Assembly: GCF_003385845.1 (NCBI RefSeq)
Contig: NZ_QRDJ01000007.1
Span: 771,380 to 835,379 of the forward strand
Reading direction: 5' to 3'
DNA length: 64,000 nucleotides
Source: Kushneria indalinina DSM 14324
Lineage (GTDB): Bacteria; Pseudomonadota; Gammaproteobacteria; Pseudomonadales; Halomonadaceae
The position numbers and the translations under genes are program-made. Below are positions 56,259-64,000 of the stretch, piece by piece; the first letter of the stretch is position 1; the number at the start of each line of letters is the position of its first letter. Under the pieces are notes generated by a model. The model searched no databases, was not told where the DNA came from, and saw only the letters and a list, made by a program, of their open reading frames with translations.

Positions 56259-57380
56259 ATGGCTTCCCTGACGCTTGAGAAGATCAACAAGCGCTTTGGC
56301 GCGACCCGGGTGATCGAGGAGGTCTCGCTCGACATCAAGGATGGCGAATTCGTGGTCTTTGTCGGTCCCTCAGGCTGTGGCAAGTCGACGCTGTTGCGCC
56401 TGATTGCGGGGCTGGAGTCGATTACCCATGGCGATCTGATGATCGATGGTCAGAGGGTCAACGACCTGACGCCGCCGGAGCGTGGCATCGGCATGGTGTT
56501 TCAGTCCTACGCGCTTTATCCGCACATGAGTGTGTATGACAACATCGCCTTTGGCCTGAAACTGGCGAAGTCGGAGAAGCAGACCGTCGATGAGCGGGTG
56601 CGCCGGACGGCGAAAATTCTGCAGCTCGACGGCCTGCTGGACCGCCTGCCCAAGGCGCTTTCCGGCGGGCAGCGCCAGCGGGTGGCGATCGGTCGGGCGA
56701 TGGCCCGCGAGCCGAAGATCCTGCTGTTTGACGAGCCACTCTCCAACCTGGACGCTGCGCTGCGGGTTCAGACCCGCAACGAAATCGCCCATCTGCACGA
56801 ACGCCTTGGCTCGACCATGATCTACGTGACCCATGATCAGGTCGAGGCGATGACGCTGGCCGATCGTATCGTGGTGCTCAATGACGGGTACGTTGAGCAG
56901 ACCGGCTCGCCGCGCGAGCTCTACGAGCAGCCCGCCTCGCGCTTTGTGGCCGGCTTTATCGGCTCGCCGAAGATGAACTTTCTCGACGTTGATGCCCGCG
57001 CCGAGGGAGATGCGGGCTGTCGGATTCAGGTACCCGGCATCGGCGAACGGGTGCTGCCGCGCCGGCTGGCAGGCGACAGTGACGACGCGCCCCTGACACT
57101 CGGCGTGCGCCCGGAGCATCTCACGCCGACGACCGCGGCCGGGGAGGCCGGTTTCAGGATTGTCAACGTCGAATATCTGGGCAGTGAGGCCTATCTTTAC
57201 CTGGAAACATCCAATAGCGATACGCTGGTCTGTCGTAGCGAAGCGCCCAGCCCCTTTGCACGCGGTGAGCGCGTCACCCTGGATTTTGCGCCGCAAAGGG
57301 CCCATCTTTTCGATCACGATGGCCGGGCCCTGCCGCCGGCCGATGTCGAGCAGATGAGCACGCAGGCAACGATTTCCTGA
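56259..57380 (+). CDS. Sugar ABC transporter ATP-binding protein (MalK/UgpC/AglK type)
   Basis: 373-residue ATPase. Walker A GPSGCGKSTLLRLIAGL (about residues 36-52), Q-loop in GMVFQSYALYPHMSV, signature ALSGGQRQRVAIGRAMA, Walker B ILLFDEPLSNLDAALR, and switch His in YVTHDQVEAMTLADR. A C-terminal TOBE/MalK regulatory domain (after about 240) is present. GGAG lies upstream of ATG 56259. Being of the MsmK/MalK kind it could also energise other sugar importers. Confidence 0.96.
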   Translation: MASLTLEKINKRFGATRVIEEVSLDIKDGEFVVFVGPSGCGKSTLLRLIAGLESITHGDLMIDGQRVNDLTPPERGIGMVFQSYALYPHMSVYDNIAFGLKLAKSEKQTVDERVRRTAKILQLDGLLDRLPKALSGGQRQRVAIGRAMAREPKILLFDEPLSNLDAALRVQTRNEIAHLHERLGSTMIYVTHDQVEAMTLADRIVVLNDGYVEQTGSPRELYEQPASRFVAGFIGSPKMNFLDVDARAEGDAGCRIQVPGIGERVLPRRLAGDSDDAPLTLGVRPEHLTPTTAAGEAGFRIVNVEYLGSEAYLYLETSNSDTLVCRSEAPSPFARGERVTLDFAPQRAHLFDHDGRALPPADVEQMSTQATIS

Positions 57381-57406
57381 ATCTCTCACACACGACGGAA
57401 GCCCAC

Positions 57407-59038
57407 ATGACTCAGCAGCATTCCCGGCCACAGTGGTGGCATCACGCCGTGATCTATCAGATCTATCCGCGCAGCTTCATGGATGCCAGCGGTGACGGCA
57501 TCGGTGACCTGAACGGCGTCACACAGCGGCTCGACTACCTCGCGAACCTGGGCGTCGATGCGCTCTGGCTGTCGCCCTTTTATCGCTCCCCACAGGCGGA
57601 CGCCGGCTACGACGTGGCCGACTACCGCGATGTCGATCCGCTGTTCGGCACCCTCGAAGACTTTAATGCAATGCTGTCAGGCGCCCATGAGCGGGGCATG
57701 AGGATCATCGTCGATATCGTGCCCAACCATACCTCCAGCGAACATGTCTGGTTTCAGCAGGCCCTGGCGTCGCCTTCCGGCAGCCAGGAGCGGGCGCGCT
57801 ACATCTTCCGCGAAGGGCGTGGAGAAAACGGCGAGCAGCCGCCCAACAACTGGCAGAGCGTGTTCGGCGGTCCGGCCTGGACGCAGGTTCCCGGGGAGCG
57901 CGAGTGGTATCTGCACCTGTTTGACACCAGCCAGCCCGATCTCGACTGGCACAACCCCGAGGTGCTCGAGGAGTTCGACAACGTTTTGCGCTTCTGGCTC
58001 AAGCGCGGGGTCGACGGTTTTCGCATCGACGTCGCCCACGGCATGATCAAGGCGCCGGGGCTGCCGGACTGGGACGGCAGCCAGGCGATGATCGAGGGCG
58101 GCAACCCCGGGCCAATGTGGGATCAGGACGAGGTGCACGACATCTATCGCCGCTGGAACCGGGTGCTGACCGAGTTCGGGCATGATCGCATGATGGTCGC
58201 CGAGGCCTGGGTGCATCCGCCCTCCAAAACGGCGCGCTACGTGCGTTTTGATGAGATGCAGCAGGCCTTCAACTTTGACTATCTGCTCACCCCCTGGGAT
58301 GCGGACAGGCTCAAGGATGTCATCGATACCTCGCTGGAGAGCTACGGTGCGGTCGGGGCGCCCACCACCTGGGTCATGTCCAACCATGACAGCGTGCGCC
58401 ACGCCTCGCGGCTGGGCCTGTCACGTCCCGGGGCGCGGCCCAACGGCATCGATGCCGACAGTGAACAGCCCGACGAGGCGTTGGGACTGCGCCGGGCACG
58501 GGCGCTCATCATGCTGACGCTGGCCCTGCCGGGCTCGGCCTATCTCTATCAGGGTGAGGAGCTGGGGCTGCCGGATCACACCACCATGCCGGATCACTAT
58601 CGTCAGGACCCGACCTTCCATCGCACCAATGGCGAACAGATCGGCCGTGATGGCTGCCGGGTGCCGCTGCCCTGGTACGCCGATGCACCGGCCTTCGGTT
58701 TCAACACTACCGGCGAGAGCTGGCTGCCGCAGCCTGAAAACTATGCCCGCTACGCTGCGGATCGCCAGCTGGAAAATGCAGACTCGACGCTGGAACTCTA
58801 TCGCCGCCTGCTGGCCCTGCGCCACGAGCATGGGCTGGGCCATGGTGAGCTGGTCTGGCAGGAGGGTTCGCGCAGCGATGTTCTGAGCCTGTCCAACGGC
58901 GCCGTCACCCTGGTGCTCAACCTGGGCGAGACGCCGGTGGCGCTGCCCGAGGCCGAAGTGGCCATCCAGAGTGTGCCGGAGGCCGTTGAAGAGGGTCAGC
59001 TGGCCGGCAACGCGGCTGTCTGGCTGACGAGCCGGTGA
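57407..59038 (+). CDS. GH13 alpha-glucosidase
   Basis: 543-residue cytosolic alpha-glucosidase, similar in layout to the characterised enzyme of Halomonas sp. H11 (GH13 subfamily 23). The four GH13 regions are visible: DIVPNHTS, GFRIDVAHG (nucleophile Asp), VAEAWVHPP (acid Glu) and SNHDSVRH (transition-state Asp). N-terminal WWHHAVIYQIYPRSFMDASG is the usual opening. It would hydrolyse imported maltose, sucrose-like or other alpha-glucosides. 26 nt after the ATPase gene, so co-transcribed. Confidence 0.95.
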   Translation: MTQQHSRPQWWHHAVIYQIYPRSFMDASGDGIGDLNGVTQRLDYLANLGVDALWLSPFYRSPQADAGYDVADYRDVDPLFGTLEDFNAMLSGAHERGMRIIVDIVPNHTSSEHVWFQQALASPSGSQERARYIFREGRGENGEQPPNNWQSVFGGPAWTQVPGEREWYLHLFDTSQPDLDWHNPEVLEEFDNVLRFWLKRGVDGFRIDVAHGMIKAPGLPDWDGSQAMIEGGNPGPMWDQDEVHDIYRRWNRVLTEFGHDRMMVAEAWVHPPSKTARYVRFDEMQQAFNFDYLLTPWDADRLKDVIDTSLESYGAVGAPTTWVMSNHDSVRHASRLGLSRPGARPNGIDADSEQPDEALGLRRARALIMLTLALPGSAYLYQGEELGLPDHTTMPDHYRQDPTFHRTNGEQIGRDGCRVPLPWYADAPAFGFNTTGESWLPQPENYARYAADRQLENADSTLELYRRLLALRHEHGLGHGELVWQEGSRSDVLSLSNGAVTLVLNLGETPVALPEAEVAIQSVPEAVEEGQLAGNAAVWLTSR

Positions 59039-59099
59039 TGACGCCAGCGTACCGGTCGGTAGCGCGTGCCGGCGTGTCGGGGTCGAGAGGTGGCGGGGC

Positions 59100-60155
59100 A
59101 TGAGCCGCCGGCGTCGCCCGGCGACGCTCAAGTCGATTGCGGCGCATCTGGGCGTGTCGACGGCGACGGTTTCCAACGCCTTCAACCGGCCCGACCAGCT
59201 CTCCTCGACACGTCGCGAGGAGATTCTGGCGGCGGCCCGGGCGCTGGGCTATGAGGGCCCGAGCAGCCGGGGGCGCACACTGCGTACCGGGCGCACCGAC
59301 ATTATCGGCGTGATGCTCTCGGACGGGCTGGGCTACAGCCTTGGCGACAGCGTCGCCAGCGGCTTTCTGGCCGGCATCGCCGAGGTGCTGGACGCCTCCG
59401 GCCACCACCTGCTGCTGCTGACGGACGCCGCCCGTACCGATCGTCAGCCCCCTTCTCTCAACGGCCTGGCCGACGGCTATCTGATCTACGGCTCGATTCC
59501 CGAGGAGGCTACCGTGGCGCTGCTGCGGCATCAGCATCAGCCGCTGGTGACCGTGGACATGCGACTGCCGGGGCTGGCCTCGGTCCAGATTGACCATCGT
59601 GCGGCAGCACTGGCCATCGCGCGTCATGCGCTGGCCGGCGGGGCGCAGCGGCCGGCGGTTGTGGCGTTGTGCATGACGCTGGATAGCCCGGGTGGGCGGC
59701 TTGAGCGGCGCACGCACTGGTCTCAGCCCAATGCAGTGGCCATCGAACGGCTGGCCGGGTTTGATCAGGCGCTCGAAGAGACCGGCCATGATCCCGACCG
59801 GGTGCCGCTGTGGAATGTCGATGGCAATACCTTTGAAGCGGCCGCTCCGGTGATCGAGGCGCTGCTGGCCGAGTCCTCCCCGGATCTGTTGCTGTGCATG
59901 TCGGACCGTCTGGCACTGACGGCGCTGAGCCTGGCCGAACAGCGCGGCCTGCCCGTGCCCGGGGCGCTGCGGTTGACCGGCTTTGACGGCATCGACGAAG
60001 GCCAGCGCCGTCGGCCCACGCTCACCACGGTCTATCAGGACAGTCACGCCAAGGGCGTCACGGCGGCGCGCATGGTGACCGGCGAGTGCCAGGAGCACGA
60101 CGTGTTGCACCCTGTCTGGCTGATCCACGGCGATACCTGTCCTACTGCTTCCTGA
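59100..60155 (+). CDS. LacI-family transcriptional regulator
   Basis: 351-residue repressor. N-terminal LacI helix-turn-helix (TLKSIAAHLGVSTATVSNAF, NRPDQLS), hinge helix near 50-60, then a periplasmic-binding-protein-like sensor (DIIGVMLSDGLGYSLGDSVA ... LRLTGFDGIDEGQ). ATG 59100 has GAGAGGTGG upstream. Last gene of the alpha-glucoside locus, so the likely local repressor; the candidate operator is at 53043. Confidence 0.93.
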   Translation: MSRRRRPATLKSIAAHLGVSTATVSNAFNRPDQLSSTRREEILAAARALGYEGPSSRGRTLRTGRTDIIGVMLSDGLGYSLGDSVASGFLAGIAEVLDASGHHLLLLTDAARTDRQPPSLNGLADGYLIYGSIPEEATVALLRHQHQPLVTVDMRLPGLASVQIDHRAAALAIARHALAGGAQRPAVVALCMTLDSPGGRLERRTHWSQPNAVAIERLAGFDQALEETGHDPDRVPLWNVDGNTFEAAAPVIEALLAESSPDLLLCMSDRLALTALSLAEQRGLPVPGALRLTGFDGIDEGQRRRPTLTTVYQDSHAKGVTAARMVTGECQEHDVLHPVWLIHGDTCPTAS

Positions 60156-60333
60156 CCCTACCGACCCCATAAAGATCCGAATAAGCTGATATTTTCAGAC
60201 TTTCGTTTTTCGATAAGTATTTTTTTGAACGAGGGGTAAACTGAGGTAACGTCACCCTGCGTCATCGTTAAAAAGCCGTATCCAACAGGGCCGGGACGCT
60301 CTTCCAATCTCCAATAATCAATCAGGAAGACAC

Positions 60334-62394
60334 ATGAGTGAGACAACGAAAGACAACGCCTCTTCAGGGGACAGACTCAATCCGACCGTTTTCTACGGGT
60401 CGTTTATCGGTATCGTGGCGTTTTCGCTGTGGGCGATGATCGCCACCGAACAGGCCAGCGGGGTCATCAACACGGTGCTGGGATGGATTTCCAACACCTT
60501 TGGCTGGTACTACTTTCTCACCGTCGTGATCTATCTCGCCTTCGTGGTGTTTCTCGGCGTGTCACGCTTCGGGAAAATCCGGCTGGGTCCGGAGCATGCC
60601 CGACCGGATTTCAATATCTTCTCCTGGTCGGCGATGCTGTTTTCTGCCGGGATCGGCATCGGTGTCATCTTCTTTGCCCTTGCCGAGCCGCTGACCCAGT
60701 TCTATAACGCACCAAACGCTCCCGAGGATCAGGTCGCCGCGGCGCGTTACGCCATGCAGGTCACCTTCCTGCACTGGGGGCTTTCGGGCTGGGGCATCTA
60801 TACGCTGGTGGGCATGTCACTGGCGTTTTTCAGCTACCGCCACAATCTGCCGCTGACCATCTCAAGCGCGCTCTATCCCATTATCGGCAAGAAAATCTAC
60901 GGCCCCATCGGTCATGCGGTGGATATCGCCGCGGTGCTGGGCACCGTGTTCGGCATTGCGGCCAGTCTCGGGATCGGGGTGATCCAGCTCAACTACGGGC
61001 TGAACTTCATGTTCGGCATCGCCGAGAGCGCCTGGACCCAGACCGCACTGGTACTGCTGATTGTGTTGTTTGCCACCATCTCGGCGGTGACCGGGGTTGA
61101 GCGGGGTATTCGCAGGCTCTCCGAGTTCAACATCCTGCTGGCGGTGGCGCTGCTGCTGTTCGTGCTGTTCGCCGGCGATACCATCTTTCTGCTCAATGCG
61201 CTGGTGATGAACGTCGGCGACTATCTCTCCTCGTTTGTGGAGATGTCGTTTTATACCTACGCCTTTGACCGGCCGATGGACTGGCTCAACGCCTGGACGC
61301 TGTTCTTCTGGGCCTGGTGGATCGCCTGGGGGCCGTTTGTCGGCCTGTTTCTGGCGCGCATCTCGCGCGGGCGCACCATCCGCACCTTTGTGGCCGGCAC
61401 CCTGACGCTGCCGATCGCCTTCATGATGATCTGGATGTCGCTGCTGGGAAACAGCGCCATCGACATGGCGATCAACGGCGCCACCGAGTTCGGTCAGCAG
61501 GTGATGGATAATCCGCCGTCGGGCATCTATCTCTTTTTAGAGCAGTACCCCTTCCCGGTGGTCACCACCATTGCCGTCAGCATTCTGGCGATCATCTTCT
61601 TTGTAACCTCGGGGGACTCCGGGGCGCTGGTACTGTCGAATTTCACCTCGATTCTCAAGGATGTCAGCAGTGATGCCCCGATCTGGATGCGGATTCTCTG
61701 GTCGGCGGTGATCGGGATTCTGACCCTGGCGCTGCTGCTGGCCGGCGGACTGTCCACGCTGCAAAGTGCCGTGGTGATCACGGGGCTGCCGTTCTCGGTG
61801 GTGCTCTTTTTGATGATGGCCGGGCTCTACAAGGCGCTCAAGGTCGAGGCCTTCAAGGAGGAGAGCTATCGGCTGAGTCTGGCCGGGTCGCTGTCCGGTC
61901 GCATGGGCAGCAGCCGTGGCGGGCAGGGCAACTGGGAGCAGCGTCTGGACCGGGCGATGAACTTCCCGGATCGAGGCGAGGCGCAGCGCTTTCTCCAGGA
62001 GCGGGTACACCCGGCCATGACGGCCATCAAGGAAAGGCTCGACAGGCAGGAGGTCGGCGTGTACGTCTGTGGCGGCGAGCAGAACGAGCATGACTATCTC
62101 TCGCTCAACGTCGATTTCGGTAACGAGCAGAACTTTACCTATCAGGTCTGGACGCGTGCCTTTGCCACACCGGCCTTTGCCATGCGCACCAAAAAGGCGT
62201 CGGAAAACTACTATCGCCTCGAGGTGCATCTGCTGGAGGGCAGCCAGGGCTATGACCTGATGGGCTACACCGAGCAGCAGGTGATCGACGACATTCTCGA
62301 TCAGTACGAGCGCCACCTGCAGTTTCTGCATCTCAATCGCATGGAACCCGGCAGCATCAACATGCCGGACAGCCCCGAGCAGCCGCCGGTCTAG
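60334..62394 (+). CDS. betT: BCCT-family betaine/choline transporter (BetT-like)
   Basis: 686-residue inner-membrane secondary carrier with 12 spans, importing choline or glycine betaine as osmoprotectant. BCCT landmarks: FSWSAMLFSAGIGIGVIFFA (the glycine-rich TM3 helix), WGLSGWGIYTLVGMSLAFFS, and FFWAWWIAWGPFVGLFLARI (Trp box in TM8). GMGMG of Na+-coupled BetP is GIGIG here, as in H+-coupled BetT. A long hydrophilic C-terminus (after about 505) is present, the part that senses osmotic stress in BetT. AGGAAG lies upstream of ATG 60334. Ends at a strong terminator. No bet dehydrogenase genes are adjacent. Confidence 0.95.
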   Translation: MSETTKDNASSGDRLNPTVFYGSFIGIVAFSLWAMIATEQASGVINTVLGWISNTFGWYYFLTVVIYLAFVVFLGVSRFGKIRLGPEHARPDFNIFSWSAMLFSAGIGIGVIFFALAEPLTQFYNAPNAPEDQVAAARYAMQVTFLHWGLSGWGIYTLVGMSLAFFSYRHNLPLTISSALYPIIGKKIYGPIGHAVDIAAVLGTVFGIAASLGIGVIQLNYGLNFMFGIAESAWTQTALVLLIVLFATISAVTGVERGIRRLSEFNILLAVALLLFVLFAGDTIFLLNALVMNVGDYLSSFVEMSFYTYAFDRPMDWLNAWTLFFWAWWIAWGPFVGLFLARISRGRTIRTFVAGTLTLPIAFMMIWMSLLGNSAIDMAINGATEFGQQVMDNPPSGIYLFLEQYPFPVVTTIAVSILAIIFFVTSGDSGALVLSNFTSILKDVSSDAPIWMRILWSAVIGILTLALLLAGGLSTLQSAVVITGLPFSVVLFLMMAGLYKALKVEAFKEESYRLSLAGSLSGRMGSSRGGQGNWEQRLDRAMNFPDRGEAQRFLQERVHPAMTAIKERLDRQEVGVYVCGGEQNEHDYLSLNVDFGNEQNFTYQVWTRAFATPAFAMRTKKASENYYRLEVHLLEGSQGYDLMGYTEQQVIDDILDQYERHLQFLHLNRMEPGSINMPDSPEQPPV

Positions 62395-62413
62395 GTGCGT
62401 CTGTTCGCCATGC

Positions 62414-62447
62414 AAAGGGCCCGACCGTTATGGTCGGGCCCTTTTTT
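62414..62447. terminator. betT terminator
   Basis: AAAGGGCCCGACC / GGTCGGGCCCTTT, 13 pairs with GTTAT loop and a T6 tail, between convergent betT and the MFS gene. Confidence 0.93.
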
Positions 62448-62497
62448 ATGGTGCTGATGAGACCCTGGTCGGCCTGCTCGAGTTTCGCCGCCGCCGG

Positions 62498-63661
62498 TCA
62501 GGCCCTGGCCGCCGGACGTGCCAGCACGATGGCCAGTAGAGCGGCCACGGCCAGCGCAATAAAGGCGTAGTGCAGCGTGACGGCCTCGGCCAGAAAGCCC
62601 AGCATCGGCGGGCCGCCGAGCATGCTCAGATAGCCCAGCATGGCCACCGAGGCGATGGCGCCCGACGGCGACATGGATCGGTTGCGCCCGGCCAGGCTCA
62701 GAAGGCACGGAAACAGGGTCGACATGCCAATGCCGGTCAGTGCAAAACCAAGCAGGGCAGCGTTGGGATCGGCCGCGCCGATGGCGAAGGCCAGCCCGGC
62801 AAGGGCCAGCGCGCTGCCGATCTCCAGCGACCGCACGGCGCCAACCCGGTCCAGCCAACGATCACCCAGCAGCCGGCCGACGGCCATGGTGCCGGTGAAG
62901 ACGGCCAGCCCCAGTGCTGCATGTCCGCGCGAGGCGCCAAGCTCGGTGAGAAAGAGCGCCGACCAGTCGGCCATCGAGCCCTCGATGAAGACCACCGCGG
63001 CTGCAATGATGCCCAGTAACCAGACCCGCCCCTTCGGGCGCACGAACAGCGCGCCGACCGGGCGTTCGGCGCGCGGCGGCGGTGCCAGCAGATGACGATG
63101 GCTGATCAGGATGCCTGCCATCAAAACGCCGGCGACCAGCAGCAGGTGCCAGCGCGGTGTCAGTCCCAGCGTGGCCAGCCCGCCGCCGATCAGGGACCCG
63201 GCCATGCCGCCCAGGCTGAACACGCCGTGAAAGGAGGACATGATGGAGCGTCGGTAGCGTCGCTCGAGCGTGGCGGCCTGGTCGTTCATGGCAATATTGA
63301 GCAGCCCCATCCCGGCGCCGAAGAGCGCCAGCGCCGGGCCCAGCGTCAGCGGCGAGACGGCAAGCCCGATCAATACCAGCGAGGCCACGATGGCACAGGC
63401 CGCCACGCGCGTAATGCGCCGGCTGCCAAAGCGGGTATTGAGATAGTTCGATAACAGCGTCAGGCCCAGCGACCCGATGACCGGGCACAGCAGCAGGGCG
63501 CCGAGCTGGGACTGGGACAGATCAAGTCGGGCACTGATGTCGGGAATGCGCACCGCCCAGTTGGAGAAGGAAAGCCCCGAGAGGGCAAAAAACCAGGCAA
63601 TGGCAGCACGGCTGGCAGGTGCGCGCGCGGCGGCAACGCTCTCGTGGGCGGGGTCATTCAT
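62498..63661 (-). CDS. MFS transporter (YbjJ-like)
   Basis: 387-residue, 12-span major facilitator. TM1 AIAWFFALSGLSFSNWAVRI with the following PDISARLDLSQSQLGALL matches the FucP/YbjJ-like branch; the central MNDQAATLERRYRRSIMSSF and HGVFSLGGMAGSLIGG segments are characteristic. Start 63661 (MNDPAHESV) has AAGGAG 7 nt upstream. Substrate unknown; the branch includes sugar and drug carriers. Convergent with betT. Confidence 0.9.
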   Translation of the reverse strand: MNDPAHESVAAARAPASRAAIAWFFALSGLSFSNWAVRIPDISARLDLSQSQLGALLLCPVIGSLGLTLLSNYLNTRFGSRRITRVAACAIVASLVLIGLAVSPLTLGPALALFGAGMGLLNIAMNDQAATLERRYRRSIMSSFHGVFSLGGMAGSLIGGGLATLGLTPRWHLLLVAGVLMAGILISHRHLLAPPPRAERPVGALFVRPKGRVWLLGIIAAAVVFIEGSMADWSALFLTELGASRGHAALGLAVFTGTMAVGRLLGDRWLDRVGAVRSLEIGSALALAGLAFAIGAADPNAALLGFALTGIGMSTLFPCLLSLAGRNRSMSPSGAIASVAMLGYLSMLGGPPMLGFLAEAVTLHYAFIALAVAALLAIVLARPAARA

Positions 63662-63806
63662 GAAGGGCTCCTTGTAAAACTAAAACGCGGTGCACCCGCG
63701 GCCTCCGTCAGGGAGGGCACACCGTTCATCGTCAGCGGTTTCAGGATCGAATCAAACGTCGAATCAGCAGCCGTCAAAACGCTCGACAGCCCCCGGCGCT
63801 CGCGCT

Positions 63807-64000
63807 CTAGCGAGGCGTCGGGGAGAGTCCATGGTGGGTCTGCTGATCATCGGTCAGGCGCACCAGCGCCCTGAGAACATCGTCATGCAACGGTTGTGGC
63901 AGCGCCGGACGTTCGCTGTGCTGCATGAAGTCCGACAGCTCTTTATCACCGAGCACTTGAACATCGTCATTGTCCCTGACCCGCTCGATGCGCCAGCCCG
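63807..64000 (-). CDS. C-terminal end of an unrecognised protein, runs off the window
   Basis: A minus-strand frame enters at base 63998 and ends with TAG at 63809-63807, giving 63 residues (GWRIERVRDNDDVQVLGDKE, LSDFMQHSERPALPQPL, ...). The composition is acidic and Pro/His-rich; I recognise no family. The next gene on the left (MFS) starts 145 nt away on the same strand. Confidence 0.5.
   Translation of the reverse strand, partial: GWRIERVRDNDDVQVLGDKELSDFMQHSERPALPQPLHDDVLRALVRLTDDQQTHHGLSPTPR

Overview
The window reads as one stretch of chromosome from a halophilic gammaproteobacterium, most likely a member of the Halomonadaceae (Halomonas/Kushneria/Chromohalobacter group). The reasons are the GC-rich coding DNA, a BetT-type betaine/choline carrier, a GH13 alpha-glucosidase of the type known from Halomonas sp. 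H11 next to an alpha-glucoside ABC importer, and the pseudomonad-like core genes glnA-glnL-glnG, typA, ligB, dgt and wrbA. I see no rRNA, tRNA, CRISPR array, transposase or phage gene. The genus is an inference from gene content only.

Layout. 0-6 kb: the 3' part of a TonB-dependent siderophore receptor, a DUF2007 protein, a nitrilase-superfamily hydrolase, a 49-residue cysteine-containing small protein in AT-rich DNA, and a LysR/azoreductase divergent pair; three terminators in this part share the same GCCCACC/GGTGGGC stem. 6-11 kb: a minus-strand operon (DUF3100 membrane protein, HIBADH-like reductase, aldehyde dehydrogenase) and an AT-richer PLP-dependent dehydratase. 11.3-20.1 kb: one 2921-residue cyclic beta-1,2-glucan synthase (NdvB/ChvB type) preceded by a structured leader and a 21-codon upstream ORF that overlaps its start as ATGA. 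20-27.3 kb: a second quinone reductase/LysR pair, a CpdA-like phosphodiesterase broken by a frameshift, murI, a RES/Xre toxin-antitoxin pair with a palindromic operator, an acetyltransferase, a D-2-hydroxyacid dehydrogenase and a universal stress protein. 27.3-37 kb: SbmA-like transporter, GlpD-like dehydrogenase, PdxA, a 2OG-Fe dioxygenase, and an RND pump with its adaptor. 37-43.5 kb: wrbA, a 1-Cys peroxiredoxin, a small conserved protein, the signal-peptide-bearing DNA ligase LigB, a single-span membrane peptide and typA.

43.4-48.7 kb is the nitrogen-control block: glnA behind two NtrC-like sites spaced like the enteric enhancer plus a sigma-54 promoter, then a DUF4124 protein, then glnL-glnG (ntrB-ntrC) behind their own NtrC site and sigma-54 promoter. 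48.8-51.2 kb holds an oxaloacetate decarboxylase-like enzyme with an 18-bp tandem duplication at its stop codon, and dgt. 51.2-60.2 kb is an alpha-glucoside utilisation locus: a LamB-like porin on the minus strand facing a binding protein, two permeases, an ATPase, a GH13 alpha-glucosidase and a LacI-family regulator on the plus strand. 60.3-64 kb holds betT, an MFS transporter and the 3' end of an unrecognised gene.

The genes fit a salt-tolerant heterotroph: periplasmic glucan and betaine uptake for osmotic control, alpha-glucoside import, several flavodoxin-fold quinone reductases plus peroxiredoxin against oxidative stress, and NtrBC-controlled nitrogen assimilation.
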